The translations under genes and the position numbers were made by a program. Below are positions 1-7,432 of a DNA stretch of 60,835 bases, piece by piece. The notes beneath the pieces are model-generated. The model saw nothing but the letters and a program-made list of their open reading frames with translations, did not search any database and had not been told where the DNA came from. Location: assembly GCA_944350315.1 (NCBI GenBank), contig CALVON010000014.1, positions 1 through 60,835 on the forward strand, given 5' to 3'. Positions within the stretch are counted from its first letter, which is position 1, and every line of letters starts with the position of its first letter. This stretch comes from an uncultured Bacilli bacterium. GTDB taxonomy: Bacteria > Bacillota_I > Bacilli_A > RF39 > UBA660.

Positions 1-182
1 ACTCGAATCGGAAGACGATGATAATCATAAAGTAATGTTACATTTTAAATTAAATATAGTAGGCTACGATAACAGTAGCTTAAATTTAAACGACTTTTTA
101 CTGCTTTTTAGTAACAGCGAGGGATGCTACAGTTGCTTTAGCTGAGAAGATTGCTGGAACGGAGAAAGCTTTTGTTAAATTA

Positions 183-914
183 ATGAATGATAAGGCTAAA
201 AGTCTAGGCTTAAAAAATACTAATTTTGTTAATGCAACAGGATTAGATGCTGATAATCATTATTCTACGGCTTATGATATGGCAATAATGGCTAGAGAAT
301 TAGTAAAACATGAAAAAATACTGGAGTTTTCTAGCATATATGAAGATTATTTAAGAAAAAATACAGAAAATAGTTTTTGGCTAGTAAATACAAATAAATT
401 AGTAAAATTTTATTCATATATTGATGGTTTAAAAACTGGATTTACAGATAATGCTGGCTATTGTTTAACTGCGACTGGTAAAAAAAATAATATGAGACTT
501 ATTAGTGTAGTAATGGGAGAAGATAATACTGACAATAGAAGTGCTGATACTTTAGCAATGTTAGATTATGGGTTTAATATGTATTATACAGATATAGTTG
601 TTAGTAAAGATAAATCATTAGGGAAAGTTGATGTTAATTTAGGAGATAAAGAATCTGTTGATATTACTGTTACTAGTGATATTAGTATTTTAAATAATAC
701 ACAAGAAAATAAGAGAAATATTGTTTATGAAATTGATACTAAAAATGTTAATGCTCCTGTTAAAGTCGGAGATATTATTGGAAAAATAAAGGTTTATGAA
801 GATGGAAAATATATTTATGAAGAAGATATAACTGTTATGGAGGATATTGATAAAGCTAATATATTTAAAATATTTATTAGAAATTTAAAAGATATTTTAG
901 GTGTTAAATTATAA
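183..914 (+). CDS. dacF: D-alanyl-D-alanine carboxypeptidase (PBP5/DacF type), 5'-truncated
   Basis: C-terminal part of a serine D,D-carboxypeptidase that trims the terminal D-Ala of peptidoglycan stem peptides outside the membrane. Visible: the ATGLD..NHYSTAYDMAIMAREL stretch and the KTG motif in DGLKTGFTDNAG (near residue 81), then the beta-rich C-terminal domain and a final amphipathic segment as in PBP5 anchors. The reading frame is open upstream from about position 90 and reads VTARDATVALAEKIAG, which aligns with the region around the SxN motif, but a TAA at 87-89 closes it. The SxxK nucleophile motif is therefore absent. ATG 183 is only the first in-frame ATG and probably not the native start. 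Either the gene is broken or the first ~100 bases are an assembly junction. The family call is firm; whether it is functional cannot be decided here. Confidence 0.8.
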   Translation: MNDKAKSLGLKNTNFVNATGLDADNHYSTAYDMAIMARELVKHEKILEFSSIYEDYLRKNTENSFWLVNTNKLVKFYSYIDGLKTGFTDNAGYCLTATGKKNNMRLISVVMGEDNTDNRSADTLAMLDYGFNMYYTDIVVSKDKSLGKVDVNLGDKESVDITVTSDISILNNTQENKRNIVYEIDTKNVNAPVKVGDIIGKIKVYEDGKYIYEEDITVMEDIDKANIFKIFIRNLKDILGVKL

Positions 915-939
915 ATAGTAATAAATAAATTAAAATTTA

Positions 940-948
940 TGTTATAAT
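940..948 (+). promoter_or_regulatory. Extended -10 promoter upstream of the 966 gene
   Basis: TGTTATAAT lies 18 bp before ATG 966 with no convincing -35. The same TGnTATAAT motif recurs before hisS, the 10102 gene and the minus-strand gene ending at 19712. Confidence 0.5.
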
Positions 949-965
949 AAATTGTAGGTGATGAT

Positions 966-1406
966 ATGGGTTATTATGCAGTTATTGATGGAAGAGAATA
1001 TTTAATTCCTGGAGATGTTATTATAAGTAATGAAAATCTTTTTGTAAGATATTTGCAATCAGTTGGCGAGAAAAAGTATTTAGATATAAGTGCGATAAAA
1101 AAAGATGGTCGTTATGATTTGCTTTATGGTTTTTATAGACATATTAAGTATAGTTTAGAAACTGATGCTATTAACATGACCGAATTAGGTCGTTATAATA
1201 AAGTTGATAAATCTTTTGATCCATTAGTAGCTTTTATGAAAATTAAAAATATTCTTAATAAAAATGAACAAAAAATTAATGAATATTTAGAAAGTGATAA
1301 AATAGATATGGCTTATCAAAAATTAGATGAATCACTTAGATATTTGTTTGAATTAGGCGAAAAAATGATTGAAAATGATGAATTTGGAAATAATAAAACT
1401 AAGTAG
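966..1406 (+). CDS. Hypothetical protein, 146 aa
   Basis: Not recognised. A soluble, charged protein with no signal peptide or membrane segment. The N-terminal third looks beta-rich (YYAVIDGREYLIPGDVIIS) and the C-terminal half is helical and Lys/Glu-rich. The start is ATG 966 behind AGGTGATGAT. It has its own extended -10 promoter and ends inside a 13-bp terminator stem, so it is probably monocistronic. No function is proposed. Confidence 0.7.
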   Translation: MGYYAVIDGREYLIPGDVIISNENLFVRYLQSVGEKKYLDISAIKKDGRYDLLYGFYRHIKYSLETDAINMTELGRYNKVDKSFDPLVAFMKIKNILNKNEQKINEYLESDKIDMAYQKLDESLRYLFELGEKMIENDEFGNNKTK

Positions 1407-1430
1407 ATGATACTTAGTTTTATTATTAAA
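1392..1430. terminator. Bidirectional terminator containing the stop codon
   Basis: A perfect 13-bp inverted repeat (1392-1404 and 1412-1424, 7-nt loop) with A-rich and T-rich flanks. The TAG stop of the preceding gene is inside the 5' arm. It serves convergent genes on both strands. Confidence 0.8.
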
Positions 1431-1442
1431 ATAAAATAAAAA

Positions 1443-1640
1443 TTACTTATCTAAATCTTTAGTAAGAATACCAATATCAATTAATCCTGATATTAATACT
1501 AAGACATAAACAATACGAGTGATTAGAGAACCATCTCCAAGTAGATATTCAACTAAATTAAAGTCAAATAATCCAACAAGTCCCCAATTGACGCATCCAA
1601 TAATGCTTAATACTAGCGATGTTTTAAATAATGTATTCAT
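1443..1640 (-). CDS. DUF378 family small membrane protein
   Basis: A 65-aa integral membrane protein with two hydrophobic helices. The family signature IIGCVNWGLVGLFDFNLVEYLLG is visible, with the second helix IVYVLVLISGLIDI. The start is set at 1640 because GGAGGAAATT precedes MNTLFKTS; the longer frame to 1694 has no ribosome-binding site. Function of the family is unknown. It is convergent with the 966 gene across a shared terminator. Confidence 0.85.
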   Translation of the reverse strand: MNTLFKTSLVLSIIGCVNWGLVGLFDFNLVEYLLGDGSLITRIVYVLVLISGLIDIGILTKDLDK

Positions 1641-1748
1641 AATTTCCTCCTTGATAATACTATTTTTAACAAAAATTGTATAATTATTCATCATATTAAA
1701 AAATTAATTCCATATAATTTACCATAAAGATAAAAAATGAGGTGAATA

Positions 1749-2876
1749 GTGAAAAAAATATTTTTATGTTTAATTTTAGTTTGTTTAATTTTAACAGGAT
1801 GTGGTAAAAAAGATGAAAAAACAGTACTAAAAGAATTTCAGGAAAAGGTTACTAATGCAAAGTCATATTACTTATCAGGTAGTATGGAACTAGTTAATAA
1901 TGAGGATGTTTATACATATGATATAAGTGTTTCTTATGAAGAGGATAATCACTATAAAATAGAATTAATAAATGTAATAAATGATCATAAACAAGTAATA
2001 CTTAGAAATGAAGAAGGAGTTTATGTTGTTACTCCATCACTTAATAAAAGTTTTAAATTCCAAAGTGATTGGCCTTATAACAATTCTCAAGTATATTTGT
2101 TAGCTAGTTTGTTAGATGATATATCTAATGACGAAAATAGATTATTTGAGGTAACTTCCGAAGGTTATATCTTTACTTCGACAGTTAATTATCCAAATAA
2201 TGATAAACTGGTTAATCAAAAAGTATATTTTGACAAAGATTATTTACCAACAAAAGTAGAAGTAATGGACGTAGATGGAAATGTTCAAATAAAGATGGCA
2301 TTTGAAAAAATTGATTTAAAGACAGAGTTTAATGATACATATTTTGATTTAAATTCTATCTTAAATACTCAAGAGCAAAAGAATGAAACAAATAGTGAAA
2401 ATACTTCTAGTGACAGTAGTAATAATACTGATAATAGTAATAATAATACAAATCAAAATGTAAATGAAAACAATAATGAAGCACAAGAACCTAGTGATGA
2501 AAATGATTCTACAGAAAGTACTAAAGAAACGGCTACTATTGATGATATAATATATCCGATGTACTTACCGGTTAATACTTATCTTACAAATCAAGAAAGG
2601 GTTAGTACTGATGATGGAGAGAGATTAATTTTAACTTTTACAGGTGATAGTTCTTTTGTGCTAGTTGAGGAAACCGCTGTATATAGTGATAGTCCAGAAA
2701 TAATTCCTACTTATGGTGATGTAGAATTAATTGGTTCATCATTAGCAGTAATTAATGACAATTCGGCCAATTGGTTTAATAATGGAATTGAATATTATAT
2801 AGTTAGTGATGTGATGAGTTCATCAGAATTATTAAATGTTGTAAGATCTATTAGTGTTCTTCCTGTTAGTAAATAA
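1749..2876 (+). CDS. Lipoprotein with LolA-like and DUF4367-like regions
   Basis: A predicted secreted lipoprotein. The signal peptide ends in the lipobox L15-T-G-C18, so it is probably diacylated and anchored to the outer face of the membrane. Residues ~25-205 form a beta-rich domain resembling the outer-membrane-lipoprotein-sorting-like fold seen in Gram-positive sigma or stage II accessory proteins. Residues ~205-260 are a Ser/Asn/Glu low-complexity linker. The last ~115 residues (YLPVNTYLTNQERV...) resemble DUF4367. The start is GTG 1749 after GAGGTGAAT. The family call comes from pattern resemblance only; the role is unknown. Confidence 0.7.
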   Translation: MKKIFLCLILVCLILTGCGKKDEKTVLKEFQEKVTNAKSYYLSGSMELVNNEDVYTYDISVSYEEDNHYKIELINVINDHKQVILRNEEGVYVVTPSLNKSFKFQSDWPYNNSQVYLLASLLDDISNDENRLFEVTSEGYIFTSTVNYPNNDKLVNQKVYFDKDYLPTKVEVMDVDGNVQIKMAFEKIDLKTEFNDTYFDLNSILNTQEQKNETNSENTSSDSSNNTDNSNNNTNQNVNENNNEAQEPSDENDSTESTKETATIDDIIYPMYLPVNTYLTNQERVSTDDGERLILTFTGDSSFVLVEETAVYSDSPEIIPTYGDVELIGSSLAVINDNSANWFNNGIEYYIVSDVMSSSELLNVVRSISVLPVSK

Positions 2877-2879
2877 TTA

Positions 2880-2920
2880 AAAATAGTATTTATTCTTTTA
2901 TGGATAGATACTATTTTTTT
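2880..2920 (+). terminator. Terminator after lipoprotein gene
   Basis: AAAATAGTAT (2880-2889) pairs with ATACTATTTT (2908-2917), followed by T residues. Confidence 0.75.
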
Positions 2921-2953
2921 ATAAAATAATGATGATAAATAATTTATATTTTG

Positions 2954-2962
2954 TGTTATACT
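2954..2962 (+). promoter_or_regulatory. Extended -10 promoter of gatCAB
   Basis: TGTTATACT (TGn plus TATACT) lies 25 bp upstream of the gatC ATG and just after the preceding terminator. Confidence 0.5.
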
Positions 2963-2986
2963 AGAATATATGAAAGAAGGAATAAT

Positions 2987-3274
2987 ATGAGTAAAGATAT
3001 ACTAAAGATGTTAGCAAATAAAATGATGTTTACTATGAATGAGGATGAATATGATACTTTATTAGAGGAGTTTAATATTATTTTAAAGCAAATGGATTTG
3101 ATAGGTAATATTCCTAATATAGAAAAAATAGAACCGATGACATTTCCTTTCCCTTTAGAAAATGTTTCTTTTAGAGAGGATTGTGTTGTTGATGAATTAG
3201 GAGTTGATGATATTTTACTAAATAGTGAAGATAATTTATATAATCAAGTTAGATTACCTAAGGTGGTGGAATAA
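2987..3274 (+). CDS. gatC: Asp-tRNA(Asn)/Glu-tRNA(Gln) amidotransferase subunit C
   Basis: Small scaffold subunit of the GatCAB transamidase, which converts misacylated Glu-tRNA(Gln) and Asp-tRNA(Asn) to the correct aminoacyl-tRNAs in the cytoplasm. The protein is 95 aa, normal for the family. It shows the N-terminal helical half and the late IEPMTFPFPLENVSFREDCV stretch typical of GatC. The start is ATG 2987 (AGAAGGAATAAT before it); an upstream in-frame TTG at 2951 lies within the promoter. The stop overlaps the gatA start as TAATG. Confidence 0.93.
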   Translation: MSKDILKMLANKMMFTMNEDEYDTLLEEFNIILKQMDLIGNIPNIEKIEPMTFPFPLENVSFREDCVVDELGVDDILLNSEDNLYNQVRLPKVVE

Positions 3275-4722
3275 TGGCATTAAGTATTAAAGAAATGCGA
3301 AATAAACTAGATAATGATGAAATTAAAAGTGAAAATTTATTTGAAGAGTCAGTAAAAAAAGCAAACTACTATCAAAAAGAATATAATTCTTTTGTAACAA
3401 TTGTTTCTGATTATAAAGATTATGGACAGAGGGAAACATTATTATCAGGAATTCCCTATGCATTAAAAGATAATATTTCTACTAAAGGAATATTGACGAC
3501 AGCATCATCTAATATATTAAAAAATTATGTTCCAGTATATGATGCTACTATATATAAAAAATTAAAGGAATCTGGTGCTATTTTAGTAGGAAAAACAGTT
3601 TTAGATGAATTAGCTATGGGAGGGACAGGAACAACAGGGCATACTGGGATAGTAAGAAATCCTTGGAATAAAGAAAGATTAATTGGGGGTTCTTCGGCTG
3701 GCTCAGCAGCTGCTGTTGCTTTAGGAATTGTTCCTTTTGCAATTGGAAGCGATACTGGAGATTCAATTAGAAAACCAGCGGCTTATGGAGGAGTAGTAGG
3801 ATTTAAACCAACTTATGGTAGAATAAGTAGATATGGACTTTTTGCATTTGCGTCTAGTTTAGATCATTTAGGAGTGTTTACAAGAAACGTATATGATTGT
3901 GCTATGGTTATGAATATTATAAAAGGACATGACGATAACGATATGACAAGTTTACCAGATGATGGAAAAGATTATATCGCTTCTTTAGAAAGATCAGTAA
4001 AAGGGAAAAAATTATTTTATATAAAAGAAGCTTTAGATAATAGTAATAAAGATTTAGAATTGGGAAAAATTCTTAATAATTTTGAGAAAGTTAAAGAAAA
4101 ATGTAAAAAATTAGGAATTGAAGTTTTTGAGGAAAGTATCGATAAAGATTTATTGTTAGCACTATATCCTACATATATGTCAATTTCTTGTGCGGAAGCT
4201 ACTAGTAATGATGCTAATTTAACGGGTATTCATTTTGGCGTTAGAGGGGAAGGAAATACACCAGAAGAAATAATTAAAGATGCAAGAACGAAAGGATTTA
4301 GTGAACTAATCAAGAGAAGATTTGTTTTGGGAAGTTATATTCTTCAAAAAGAAAATCAAGAAAAATTATTTTTAAATGCTTGTAGAATTAGAAGAATTAT
4401 AGTAGATAAAATAAATAAATTATTTGAAAAATATGATGGTATAATTATGCCGGCAGCTGCCGGTATTGCTCCTAAATTTGGAGAGAGTTCTGATAAGCTT
4501 AGTGATAAGTATTTAATTTTAGATAATCATTTAGTAATAGGTAATTTTGGAGGTTATCCTAGTATTACAATACCATCTGGTTTTATTGATGAAATGCCTG
4601 TTGGAGTAAATATTACTGGTAGAATTTGTGAAGACGATGTAGTTTTGAATATTGCTTATCAAGTTGAAAAAAGTATGGAATACGCTAATCAGGTTGCTTT
4701 AGGAGATGATAAAAATGTATAA
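3274..4722 (+). CDS. gatA: Asp-tRNA(Asn)/Glu-tRNA(Gln) amidotransferase subunit A
   Basis: Glutaminase subunit of GatCAB, an amidase-signature enzyme that frees ammonia from Gln or Asn and channels it to GatB. The Ser-cisSer-Lys triad is intact: K65 in YALKDN, S140 in GGSSAGS and S164 in SDTGDSIRKPA, with the same spacing as in S. aureus GatA. The usual TGGS before the nucleophile is TGDS here, a variant I associate with Mollicutes-type enzymes. Length 482 aa is normal. It overlaps gatC by 1 nt and gatB by 8 nt, so the three are one translationally coupled operon. Confidence 0.96.
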   Translation: MALSIKEMRNKLDNDEIKSENLFEESVKKANYYQKEYNSFVTIVSDYKDYGQRETLLSGIPYALKDNISTKGILTTASSNILKNYVPVYDATIYKKLKESGAILVGKTVLDELAMGGTGTTGHTGIVRNPWNKERLIGGSSAGSAAAVALGIVPFAIGSDTGDSIRKPAAYGGVVGFKPTYGRISRYGLFAFASSLDHLGVFTRNVYDCAMVMNIIKGHDDNDMTSLPDDGKDYIASLERSVKGKKLFYIKEALDNSNKDLELGKILNNFEKVKEKCKKLGIEVFEESIDKDLLLALYPTYMSISCAEATSNDANLTGIHFGVRGEGNTPEEIIKDARTKGFSELIKRRFVLGSYILQKENQEKLFLNACRIRRIIVDKINKLFEKYDGIIMPAAAGIAPKFGESSDKLSDKYLILDNHLVIGNFGGYPSITIPSGFIDEMPVGVNITGRICEDDVVLNIAYQVEKSMEYANQVALGDDKNV

Positions 4723-6133
4723 AACAGTTATTGGACTAGAAGTTCATTGTGAATTAAAATCTAATAGTAAAAATTTTTCTTCAGCTAAAAATAGTTATTC
4801 AACTATTCCTAATAGCAATGTTTCCGTAGTTGATTTAGGATATCCAGGTATATTACCGGTAATCAATAAAGAAGCTGTAAAAAATTCAATTAAAATGGCT
4901 TTAGCTATGAATTGTGATATTCCTGATTATTTGACATTTGAAAGAAAAAATTATTTTTATCCAGATTTACCTAAAGGATATCAAATTACGCAGTTTAAAA
5001 ATCCAATAGGAACCAATGGGTATGTAATGATTAATGTTGGTGGAAAAGAGAAAAAAATATTGATTCACGACACACATTTAGAAGAAGATACAGCTAGTTT
5101 GGATCATTACAATACTTATTCTTTAATTGATTATAATAGATGTGGTGTACCACTTCTTGAGACAGTAACTGAACCTTGTATTAATTCTGCAGATGAAGCA
5201 GTAGCTTTTTTAGAGGGACTTAGAAGTATATTTTTATATTGCGATACTTCATATGCAAGAAGTGATAGAGGGCAAATAAGATGCGATGTTAATGTATCTT
5301 TAATGAAAGAAGAAGATACAGAACTTGGCACTAAGGTTGAAATGAAGAATATTAATTCTTTTAGTAGTGTTAAAGAGGCTATTATTTGTGAAGTAAAAAG
5401 ACAGACTGAAATCTTAAATAGCGGGGGAAAAGTATTACAAGAGACTAGGAGATTTGATGAGAGTAAAGGAATAACTTATTCAATGAGAAGTAAGGAAGAT
5501 GCAATTGATTATAAATATTTTACTGATCCTAATTTACCACCTATTAAATTAGATAAAAAATGGATTAGTGAGTTGAAAGAGAGTATTCCTAAACTTCATA
5601 ACGAAAGATTTAGAACTTATACTAAGGATTATTCTATTAATGAAAAAGATGCATATACTATTGTAAGAGATAAAAAAATATCTGATTATTATGAAGAATG
5701 TATAAAATTAAAGGGAGATCCAATACTTGTATCTAATTGGTTAACAGGAAGTGTCATTGGATATTTAAATAAAATGAGTTTAACAATTGAGCAGATAAAG
5801 TTAACTCCTCAAATGTTAGTAGAATTAATTAATTTAATTTCAAGTGGTAAAATTTCTTCTAAACAAGGAAAAACAGTTTTAGAAAGGACATTAGAAACAG
5901 GTAAAAGCCCTTTAATAATTGTGGATGAATTAGGAATTTCTCAAATAGATAATGAAGAAGAAATTAGAAAGATAGTTTTAGAAGTTATTTCAGAGAATGA
6001 ATCTTTAGTAATAGATTATAAGAATGGAAAAAGAGTATTTGATTATTTTATTGGTCAAATAATGAAAAAAACTAAAGGAAGAGTAAATCCATCACTTGCT
6101 TCTAAAATATTAAAAGAGGAATTAGAAAAATAA
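4715..6133 (+). CDS. gatB: Asp-tRNA(Asn)/Glu-tRNA(Gln) amidotransferase subunit B
   Basis: Kinase/amidotransferase subunit of GatCAB: it phosphorylates the mischarged aminoacyl-tRNA and amidates it. The signature GLEVHCEL is at the N terminus, followed by the cradle domain with QITQFKNPIG and DRGQIRCDVNVS, and the helical YqeY-like tail. At 472 aa it is full length. ATG 4715 is chosen because the earlier ATG at 4706 lies inside the AGGAGA ribosome-binding site. Confidence 0.96.
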   Translation: MYKTVIGLEVHCELKSNSKNFSSAKNSYSTIPNSNVSVVDLGYPGILPVINKEAVKNSIKMALAMNCDIPDYLTFERKNYFYPDLPKGYQITQFKNPIGTNGYVMINVGGKEKKILIHDTHLEEDTASLDHYNTYSLIDYNRCGVPLLETVTEPCINSADEAVAFLEGLRSIFLYCDTSYARSDRGQIRCDVNVSLMKEEDTELGTKVEMKNINSFSSVKEAIICEVKRQTEILNSGGKVLQETRRFDESKGITYSMRSKEDAIDYKYFTDPNLPPIKLDKKWISELKESIPKLHNERFRTYTKDYSINEKDAYTIVRDKKISDYYEECIKLKGDPILVSNWLTGSVIGYLNKMSLTIEQIKLTPQMLVELINLISSGKISSKQGKTVLERTLETGKSPLIIVDELGISQIDNEEEIRKIVLEVISENESLVIDYKNGKRVFDYFIGQIMKKTKGRVNPSLASKILKEELEK

Positions 6134-6202
6134 TTTATATTATTAGTGTAAAAGTGAAAAAATTTTATTATTAATATAACTTGCATGAAAAAATAATTAA
6201 AA

Positions 6203-6231
6203 TTGACAAAAATAATAGTTTTTGATATAAT
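6203..6231 (+). promoter_or_regulatory. Consensus sigma-A promoter for the large ncRNA
   Basis: TTGACA (6203-6208), exactly 17 bp, TATAAT (6226-6231). This is a perfect consensus and among the strongest in the window. It predicts transcription from about 6238-6241, just where the closing helix of the RNA begins. Confidence 0.85.
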
Positions 6232-6238
6232 TTTAATT

Positions 6239-6815
6239 GTGTGATGGCACATTATTCTAGTCAATTGATTCATTATGAAGACGGGATTAAAAAATCGTTA
6301 AAGAGCATATCTATGAGGCCATTTGTGTTTGCTTTAGATGCCCAATCTGGGGTGGATGCTGATGATGAGGATAATGGATAGAGTGTAATGGCATATATTT
6401 GATTCCATTATTCGTGGAGACCTATCTTTGTAATAGATATATATTTTATTACGAACTAGGATTAAACCTGCTATGTGGTTAATAGCTATGAGCAGTGTAG
6501 CTTGTCTTGAGTGAAAGATTTGGGATTAATTTTAATAATATAGTAATTGGCCATTTATTATATTATGGAGTAGATTATGAAATTACTTTTGCAAAAGAGA
6601 ATTAATAATGATGCGTTGGTGAGGAAATCTCCTAGAATGTTTTATGATATGGGATTGCAGTGGGAACTAAGTGGCAATCAAGTCGTATGATGTGGAAACA
6701 CCGTACTGTCTTCTTTAAAGGGGAACCGCAATACTGGTAACGGTATGTAGAAGATAGGGAAAACCTACTTGACCTAAGTCTCAAAGTTAATCATATTCAT
6801 AAGCCATTATTTTTA
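6239..6815 (+). ncRNA. ole: Large structured ncRNA, probable OLE RNA
   Basis: About 575 nt without a plausible reading frame, more GC-rich than its surroundings, and driven by a perfect sigma-A promoter. The ends pair: 6241-6248 with 6803-6810 (eight pairs including G-U). A nested long-range helix joins GAAGAC 6277-6282 to GUCUUC 6708-6713. Local helices include CUGCU/AGCAG (6468-6472/6491-6495) and UAGG-GAAAA-CCUA (6755-6767). CUGAUGA at 6359-6365 resembles a kink-turn core. OLE RNAs of anaerobic or extremophile Firmicutes are ~600 nt and are usually followed by the gene for membrane protein OapA. The next gene here, 17 nt downstream, looks like OapA. The structure is read directly; the OLE assignment rests on size, closed ends and context. 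ROOL, of similar size, is the alternative. Confidence 0.75.
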
Positions 6816-6832
6816 AATTTGTTGGAGGAATA

Positions 6833-7354
6833 ATGAAAGGTAATTATCGTTGGAGTCTAATAATAACTATTTTAGCATTTATTATATCGTTGTTAATGTC
6901 ACTATTTTCAACGTTAGTATTACAAAATGTTAATTTATTATTGGCTATTGTAATTACTTTTCTTTTTATTTTAATAGGTATTGTTTTTGATATTATCGGA
7001 GTAGCTGTTACTAGTGGTGATGAGACAGCATTTCATTCAATGAGTTCTAGAAAAGTTAAAGGTGGGAAGATGGGCGTAAAATTATTAAAAAATGCTTCTA
7101 AAGTTTCTTCTTTTTGCTGTGACGTTGTTGGTGATATATGTGGAATTATCTCTGGAGCTACTGGGGTAACAATTGTTACATTATTAATTATATATACCGA
7201 TTATAATGAATTACTTATTTCATTATTAGTAACGGCATTAATTTCATCTTTGACAATAGGGGGAAAGGCTTTAGGTAAGAATTACGCAATGAATAAAAGT
7301 ACAAATGTTATAAAGATGGTAGCTACTTTTTTATCAGTTTTTAGTAAAAATTAA
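6833..7354 (+). CDS. oapA: OapA-like OLE-associated membrane protein
   Basis: A 173-aa integral membrane protein with about four hydrophobic helices: residues ~7-30, ~35-58, ~108-124 and ~128-145. Between helices 2 and 3 lies a charged loop with FDIIGVAVTSGDETAFHS, then SSRKVKGGK and SFCCDVVGDICGIISG; the tail holds GGKALGKNYAMNKST. This arrangement matches my recollection of OapA (sometimes misannotated as a CorB-like Mg/Co transporter), which binds OLE RNA at the membrane. It starts at ATG 6833 after GGAGGA, immediately after the large RNA, so it is likely co-transcribed or processed with it. An alignment would settle it, but the RNA context is strongly supportive. Confidence 0.8.
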   Translation: MKGNYRWSLIITILAFIISLLMSLFSTLVLQNVNLLLAIVITFLFILIGIVFDIIGVAVTSGDETAFHSMSSRKVKGGKMGVKLLKNASKVSSFCCDVVGDICGIISGATGVTIVTLLIIYTDYNELLISLLVTALISSLTIGGKALGKNYAMNKSTNVIKMVATFLSVFSKN

Positions 7355-7373
7355 TTATAAAGATGAATATAAG

Positions 7374-7402
7374 TTGACAAAAGACAAACTTTATGGTAGG
7401 AT
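7374..7402 (+). promoter_or_regulatory. Sigma-A-like promoter for the 7433 operon
   Basis: TTGACA (7374-7379), 17 bp, TAGGAT (7397-7402), then a GGGGGAG ribosome-binding site. The -10 departs from consensus at two positions. Confidence 0.55.
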
Positions 7403-7432
7403 AAAGGCGATTTTCTTAAAGGGGGAGTGTTT

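Noticed and set aside
6239-6815. ROOL or GOLLD RNA as identity of the large ncRNA
   Set aside because: The size fits ROOL, but the adjacent OapA-like gene favours OLE. Kept only as an alternative.
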